The notes beneath the pieces are model-generated. The model did not search any database and had not been told where the DNA came from. It saw only the letters and a list, made by a program, of their open reading frames with translations. A stretch of 64,000 nucleotides of DNA, from positions 46,940,171-47,004,170 of the forward strand of contig CM041776.1 in assembly GCA_023374045.1 (NCBI GenBank), in the 5' to 3' direction. Within the stretch, counting starts at the first letter, position 1. The number at the start of each line of letters is the position of its first letter. The translations under genes and the position numbers were made by a program. The stretch comes from Limonium bicolor. Lineage: Eukaryota > Streptophyta > Magnoliopsida > Caryophyllales > Plumbaginaceae. Of this stretch, positions 59,591 through 64,000 are shown piece after piece.

Positions 59591-59607
59591 AATCAAGAGG
59601 AGCTATC
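59591..59607 (+). promoter_or_regulatory. Probable polypurine tract of E4
   Basis: AATCAAGAGGAGCTATC ends at the LTR start TGTAGACACC. It is less pure than in E5. Confidence 0.6.
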
Positions 59608-61304
59608 TGTAGACACCAAAAATTCTCACCCCATAAAGCTTTTCTGAAATAATAAATAAAATAAGAGGGGTCGATGTCTTTCTTTTTTCAAAATGCATCA
59701 ACGTGCATGTCAAAATAAAGCCATTGTTTTTTGATAAAATATTCAAATTATTTTGCAAATGCTTTAGAAAAAACTCAATTCTTCAAAAAAGAATTTCCAA
59801 TGATAATCGAGTTATAGACCTGCCTTTCAGTTTCTTCTATTTTTATCTTGTTTATTTTACATTTCTTACGAAAAGAGACATTTCATCATCACTAATAAAC
59901 AGCCCTCATGTCATCGCTCGTTTTCATATAAATCGTTAGCGTTGTAAGGAATATTCTTAGTTCGAGCAGTGAATTGTATACTTTTTTTGACATTTCATTA
60001 GCAAGATTAGCAAATGGTGTAGCTGGTTGGGTGTTCAATTATTGACGGTAGGATAGGACTACAACCTATTTTTACTCTCATTTCCTTTGCTCGGTCAAAC
60101 AAATCATCAGTCACGGTCAAACCCACCCAGCCCAACTCTTGTAAGCCAGCAACGGGCCCATTACCCTTCTTTTTTTTTACCGGCCCATCCTCTTTCCTTG
60201 TGCACACTTAAACCCAGCCCAGAGCAACAAATAGGAACCCTAGACTTCCCACACCTCTTCTTCTTATAAAAATCAACATCAATCCCAAAAACAGAGGACG
60301 GTCGCCACACAAATCCGAATCCAAAATATCTTCTCTAGAAAACTTCCTTGACAAAAAAAAAAGAACGAACACAGAGCTTCCTTCTCCTCTGGTTTGGTTC
60401 TCTTCAATCTCCCGTCTCCATTTTCTTTCTCTCAAGATAACACGCGCGTGGACAAGGGCAAGGGCAATCATGCTCTACGTTCATTCTTTTCATTCATGAT
60501 GAACCAGAAAAATTCATTCTCTACTTCACGTCCCACTGGCTAACTCGTATACGTGCTCCACGCTTCCGTTTCTGTAACTGAAGAACAAGGAACACCGCAG
60601 CTCTGCATCTTCTCTTCACTTTGCTGCGTAGAATAAACACACGTGCTCTATGATTTCATTTCCTTCAACCAAAGAACGAGAAACGTACGTGCTCTGCGCC
60701 TTCATCCTGCAAACTAAGCTAGCTACGCAAGCTCCGGGTTGTTCTATTCTCTACGACTGGCGACAAGGAACATACCCATGCTGCACCGCTACCCTCTCTT
60801 CGACGCGGTCTTGCAACCCACTGGCGAACGGGTGACTGCATCTCTTCTCCCCCTTTACACCCATGGTAATCTGCAACACAAACTGGGTTAAAAAAGGAAC
60901 ATACAACTTCGTTCCCCATTCTCTTTCACGCCCAAACTGTCGAACAAGACTCACACAACTCTCAGCCTCTTTCCATTCTCTTCCTCACGAAAACTTGCAC
61001 CAAACCGTTGAGCATGTAACATACAAGCTCTAGCCCTCTCATCTCTTCCTCACGGTAAATTTACAACCCAAATAGGAACATATATAACTCACTGCCTTCT
61101 TCATTCCCTAAAATTGTCGAACAAAACCATGGCTCTTTGGCTTCTTCATTCTCTGTATGGTGGCGAACAAGGAACACATGTATTCCTTTGCCTTCTTCTT
61201 TCTTTTCACATGATGAAACAAGAACAAAAAACGCCGTGCTCTCTTCATTTCTGATATTCACTCACTGTATATTTTGCAACCAAACTGGTAAGAAAGAGCG
61301 TACT
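59608..61304 (+). repeat. E4 right LTR, first 1.7 kb
   Basis: Collinear with 40017-40087 plus 48723-50344, with few substitutions. It is cut at 61305 by E6; the left LTR shows the empty site GCGTACTGCTCTG at about 50338. GTACT (61300-61304) is the likely E6 target duplication. Confidence 0.92.
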
Positions 61305-62420
61305 TGTAACACCCCCAAACACTGGCCTAGGAGTTAGGGGTGTCACACGCCGCGTATTATTACATAATAACGCAAGGCTCTAATAAGCAAACTTAAGCAG
61401 ATAAACAAATAAGGCCCAAACGAAATACTTAAATAAAGTATAACCAAATGATGTCGTAACATCCCAAAAGTATTACAGAACCCACCAAAACGAATATCAA
61501 AGCAAAAGCTAACAGAAGAGGCCTAAAGGCTCAAATTCAAATACAAGGTCTCAAACGAATCAAATATCAAAGTGAACTAAGCTCCAGAGCTGTTAGATAA
61601 AGTAGGGGAATGAGCACACAACTATGCCCAGTAGATGACCAACTTCATCAACCAGCATGCTCAAAACATTTTACAGATTATTGACAAATCAGAAGGAGTC
61701 AAAGGAATCCATAAATAGGTCAGAAGACAGAACAGAAGTCCATACAATGGAGGACTAAACAAGTCAGAAGCAGACCGAACGCAAACCAATTCACTGAGCA
61801 AAACACAATTGCAAAATTCCCAATTCAGAAAACGGAACCCAAACTCTGAAACTGAAATTACAATCCAAAACTGCACACAATCCTCACCTGAATTCGTCAA
61901 CAAGGGAACCAACGGAAAGAAAATGAGCACAGCGCGCAGAGGACTGAAGATTCTGGCAATCAGATTGCAGAGACCAGAATTAGAAGGAGGAAAAATTCCA
62001 AATCCTAAACCTCAAACTGAATTGTGTTAACCTTATACAATTCACAAACCTGATCGCAATGAAGAAGAAGAAACGCAAAATCCACCAATAGAACTCGGAT
62101 TTCAGAACCACACTTGCAGGATTGAGCGCTTGGAAGAACGTAATCTTGAGAGAGAGAAAGAGAGCAAGGAAGGAGGAGCGTCTTACGGTTGTCAGAACTG
62201 GTCGAGAGAGAAGTAGTGGGAGCGTGATTAGAATAATGACTAGGGAATTATTAATATAACTCACCTCAATTAATAATCCCTTACCAAAAATTCGAAAGAA
62301 GAAAGACCACCTCGCCCTTGTCTTTAATCTAAAGGACTTCCATGTCCTGAATTAAGATTGAACCAACTTAAAGATAAATTGTGACGAAATAAAATAATAA
62401 CCAAATCTTGGGTTATAACA
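61305..62420 (-). repeat. 3' LTR of E6 (1116 bases)
   Basis: Read on the minus strand it runs from TGTTATAACCC after the polypurine tract to GGGGGTGTTACA at the junction with the E4 LTR. Its ORFs are short and unrecognised. Confidence 0.88.
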
Positions 62421-62438
62421 TCACCTCCCCCTTAAAAG
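62421..62438 (-). promoter_or_regulatory. Polypurine tract of E6
   Basis: On the minus strand TTCTTTTAAGGGGGAGGTGA precedes the LTR start TGTTATAACC. Confidence 0.85.
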
Positions 62439-62465
62439 AATTTCATCCTCGAAATTAAAACATAC

Positions 62466-64000
62466 CTACTGCTCGAAAAGGGCGGGGAACTTGGAACGAA
62501 CTTCGCTTTCGACCTCCCAGGTCGCCTCTTCCTCGGACTGACCCGACCACTGCACCTTTACCAAGGGCATGGTCTTACTCCTGAGCTTGCGCTAAAATCC
62601 TCAAAGGAACTGCCTCGAACGTGAAGTCCTCCCTCAACTGAAGCGGACTGAAGTCAATCATATGCGACGGGTCCAGAATATACTTCCTCAGCATAGAAAC
62701 GTGGAAAACACTGTGCACTGCTGCTAAAGATGGAGGCAAAGCCAGACGATAGGCAACCGGTCCGATCCTCTCTAGGATCTCAAAAGGACCCACAAAACGA
62801 GGGCTAAGCTTGCCTATCTTCCCAAACCGGACGACTCCTCGAACTGGGGACACCTTCAGATACACATGATCGCCCACCTCAAACTCTAGAGGTCGTCTCC
62901 TCTGATCAGCGTAGCTCTTCTGACGACTCTGAGCCACCAGCAAGCACTCTCTGATAGACTGGATCTTGCCCACAGCATCCTGAACTAAGTTTGGACCAAT
63001 CACAGCTCTCTCCTTCAGATCATCCCAACAGATGGGTGACCTGCATCTCCTGCCATACAAGGCCTCAAACGGAGCCATCCCGATACTGGTCTGAAAACTA
63101 TTGTTATAGGCGAACTCAATCAATGCAACGTGCTGATCCCAGCTGCCCCTGAAGTCCAACACACATGCTCTGAGCATGTCCTCAAGGACCTGATTCGTCC
63201 TCTCTGTCTGACCGTCCGACTGAGGATGATACGATGAGCTGAAAGACAACTTCGTCCCTAAAGCCTGATGCAAACTCTGCCAGAATCTCGACACAAGCCT
63301 CGGATCTCTGTCAGACACAATAGAAGCGGGAACCCCATGTAGACGCACAATCTCATCCACGTACAGCTGAGCCAAGCGATGCAAACTGCAGGTCTTCCTG
63401 ACAGGTAGGAAGTGAGCGCTCTTCGTGAGCCGGTCCACAATGACCTAAACTGCATCAAAACCCCTCGGAGTCTTAGGCAGTCCGATAACAAAGTCCATAC
63501 CGACGCTCTCCCACTTCCACTCCGGAACGGGAAGAGGCTGAAGCAAACCAGCTGGTCTCTGATGCTCGGCCTTGACCTGCTGATAGGTCCGACATCTGGA
63601 TACAAAGTCAGAAATGTCCCTCTTCATGTTGCTCCACCAAAATGTCTCACGTAAGTCCCGGTACATCTTCACACCTCCTGGGTGTACCGAGTAAGGAGCT
63701 CCATGAGCCTCCTGCATGATCTCACATCTCAAAGCATCGTCAGCAGGCACACAGACGCGGTCTCGGAACCTCAGACAGCCATCTTCTGAAACCCTGAACT
63801 CAGACTCCTGACCTGCAGCTATCTCATCTCTGATCTTACCCAAACTGACATCAAGCTCCTGACTGGCCTTGATCCTGTCGATCAAGGTAGGCTGAATCTG
63901 CAACGCTACTAACATGCCAGACCTCTCTGGACGAACGACCCAGACACCCATACGCTGCAACTCGAGAGCAGACCTTGCACACCAGACACAACACAAACTG
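62466..64000 (-). pseudogene. pol: E6 pol: integrase and chromodomain; one stop, one frameshift
   Basis: The frame enters from the right edge. The integrase zinc finger has its two His (HGAPYSVH), but the second Cys of the usual C-x-x-C is Tyr here (C-R-T-Y). The core has G-M-D-F, then an in-frame TAG at 63445-63447 where relatives have Trp, then V-S-D-R-D and D-G-Q-T-E-R. GPF and H-S-V-F-H-V-S-M-L follow. Near 62585 a one-base shift separates the end of the main frame (stop 62575-62577) from the chromodomain part, which reads on to TAG at 62466-62468. Three separate defects make it inactive. Confidence 0.93.

Larger units (their letters stand above)
40017..61304 (+). mobile_element. E4: non-autonomous Tat/Ogre-like element (large retrotransposon derivative)
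   Basis: LTRs begin TGTAGACACCAAAAATTCTC at 40017 and at 59608. The left LTR is split by E5 and resumes at 48718 (with the duplicated ATGTC). Its end at about 52233 is followed by GAA and a tRNA-Arg primer site. The internal 7.4 kb holds no recognisable gag, protease, RT, RNase H or integrase but many tandem repeats. The right LTR is cut at 61305 by E6 and continues outside. Left flank GGTAG (40012-40016) is the likely target duplication. Primer type and tandem repeats before the 3' LTR place it near the Tat/Ogre lineage. Movement would depend on a partner element. Confidence 0.8.
61305..64000 (-). mobile_element. E6: Ty3/Gypsy chromodomain element, 3' part, minus strand
   Basis: On the minus strand: integrase and chromodomain end of pol, polypurine tract (62421-62438) and 3' LTR (61305-62420). 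The element continues past the window. Its LTR differs from E0-E3 in starting TGTTATAACCC but ends likewise in GGTGTTACA. It was the last insertion in this part of the nest. Confidence 0.93.

Overview
The window is nuclear DNA of a plant, very probably a eudicot with a large, repeat-rich genome. This rests on Ty3/Gypsy elements of plant lineages (chromodomain elements of Tekay/Del type, Athila, Tat/Ogre), primer-binding sites matching plant initiator tRNA-Met and tRNA-Arg, L1-type LINEs with plant-style RNase H tails, a hAT-type MITE, and one spliced gene with GT-AG introns. I do not narrow the species further. No rRNA genes, CRISPR arrays or bacterial-style operons are present. Element labels below (E0-E9) are mine. 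|| Layout. 1-7294: right part of a plus-strand chromodomain retrotransposon (E0: pol with two nonsense codons, polypurine tract, 3.7-kb 3' LTR), inserted into an Athila-type element (E7, 7295 to about 12917) that keeps an acidic-repeat ORF, an env-position gene with one frameshift, repeated polypurine motifs and its 3' LTR. About 12918-17136: decayed full-structure LINE (E8). 17137-18190: nothing recognised. 18701-20360, minus strand: an apparently intact eight-exon host gene for a METTL23-like methyltransferase (237 aa), the only cellular gene I can support. About 20463-21308: truncated LINE tail (E9). 21397-21570: a hAT-type MITE with a perfect 8-bp target-site duplication (TSD). 22101 to the right edge: a stack of nested LTR elements. 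|| The nest can be read from TSDs. E1 (plus strand, LTR from 22101) was entered by a 6.06-kb solo LTR, E2 (23796-39778, TSD CAAGG). E2 was entered by a full-length minus-strand element, E3 (28668-38582, TSD AGAGG, 2.4-kb LTRs, frame-broken gag-pol). E1 was entered again at 40017 by E4, a Tat/Ogre-like element with about 3.6-kb LTRs, a tRNA-Arg primer site and no recognisable protein, but several tandem repeats including a 50-bp unit in about 23 copies. E4's left LTR holds E5 (40088-48717, TSD ATGTC), a gag-only element. E4's right LTR is cut at 61305 by E6, a minus-strand chromodomain element running off the window. || The most interesting signals are not genes. (1) Palindromic GTCCG/CGGAC clusters sit in the LTRs of three unrelated lineages. 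(2) Two Tat-like non-autonomous elements share noncoding modules and satellite-like units. (3) Several elements carry extra polypurine-like motifs, some followed by perfect short palindromes. (4) Pol III-like A/B boxes sit inside two LTRs. All identifications come from reading the sequence; no database search was run.
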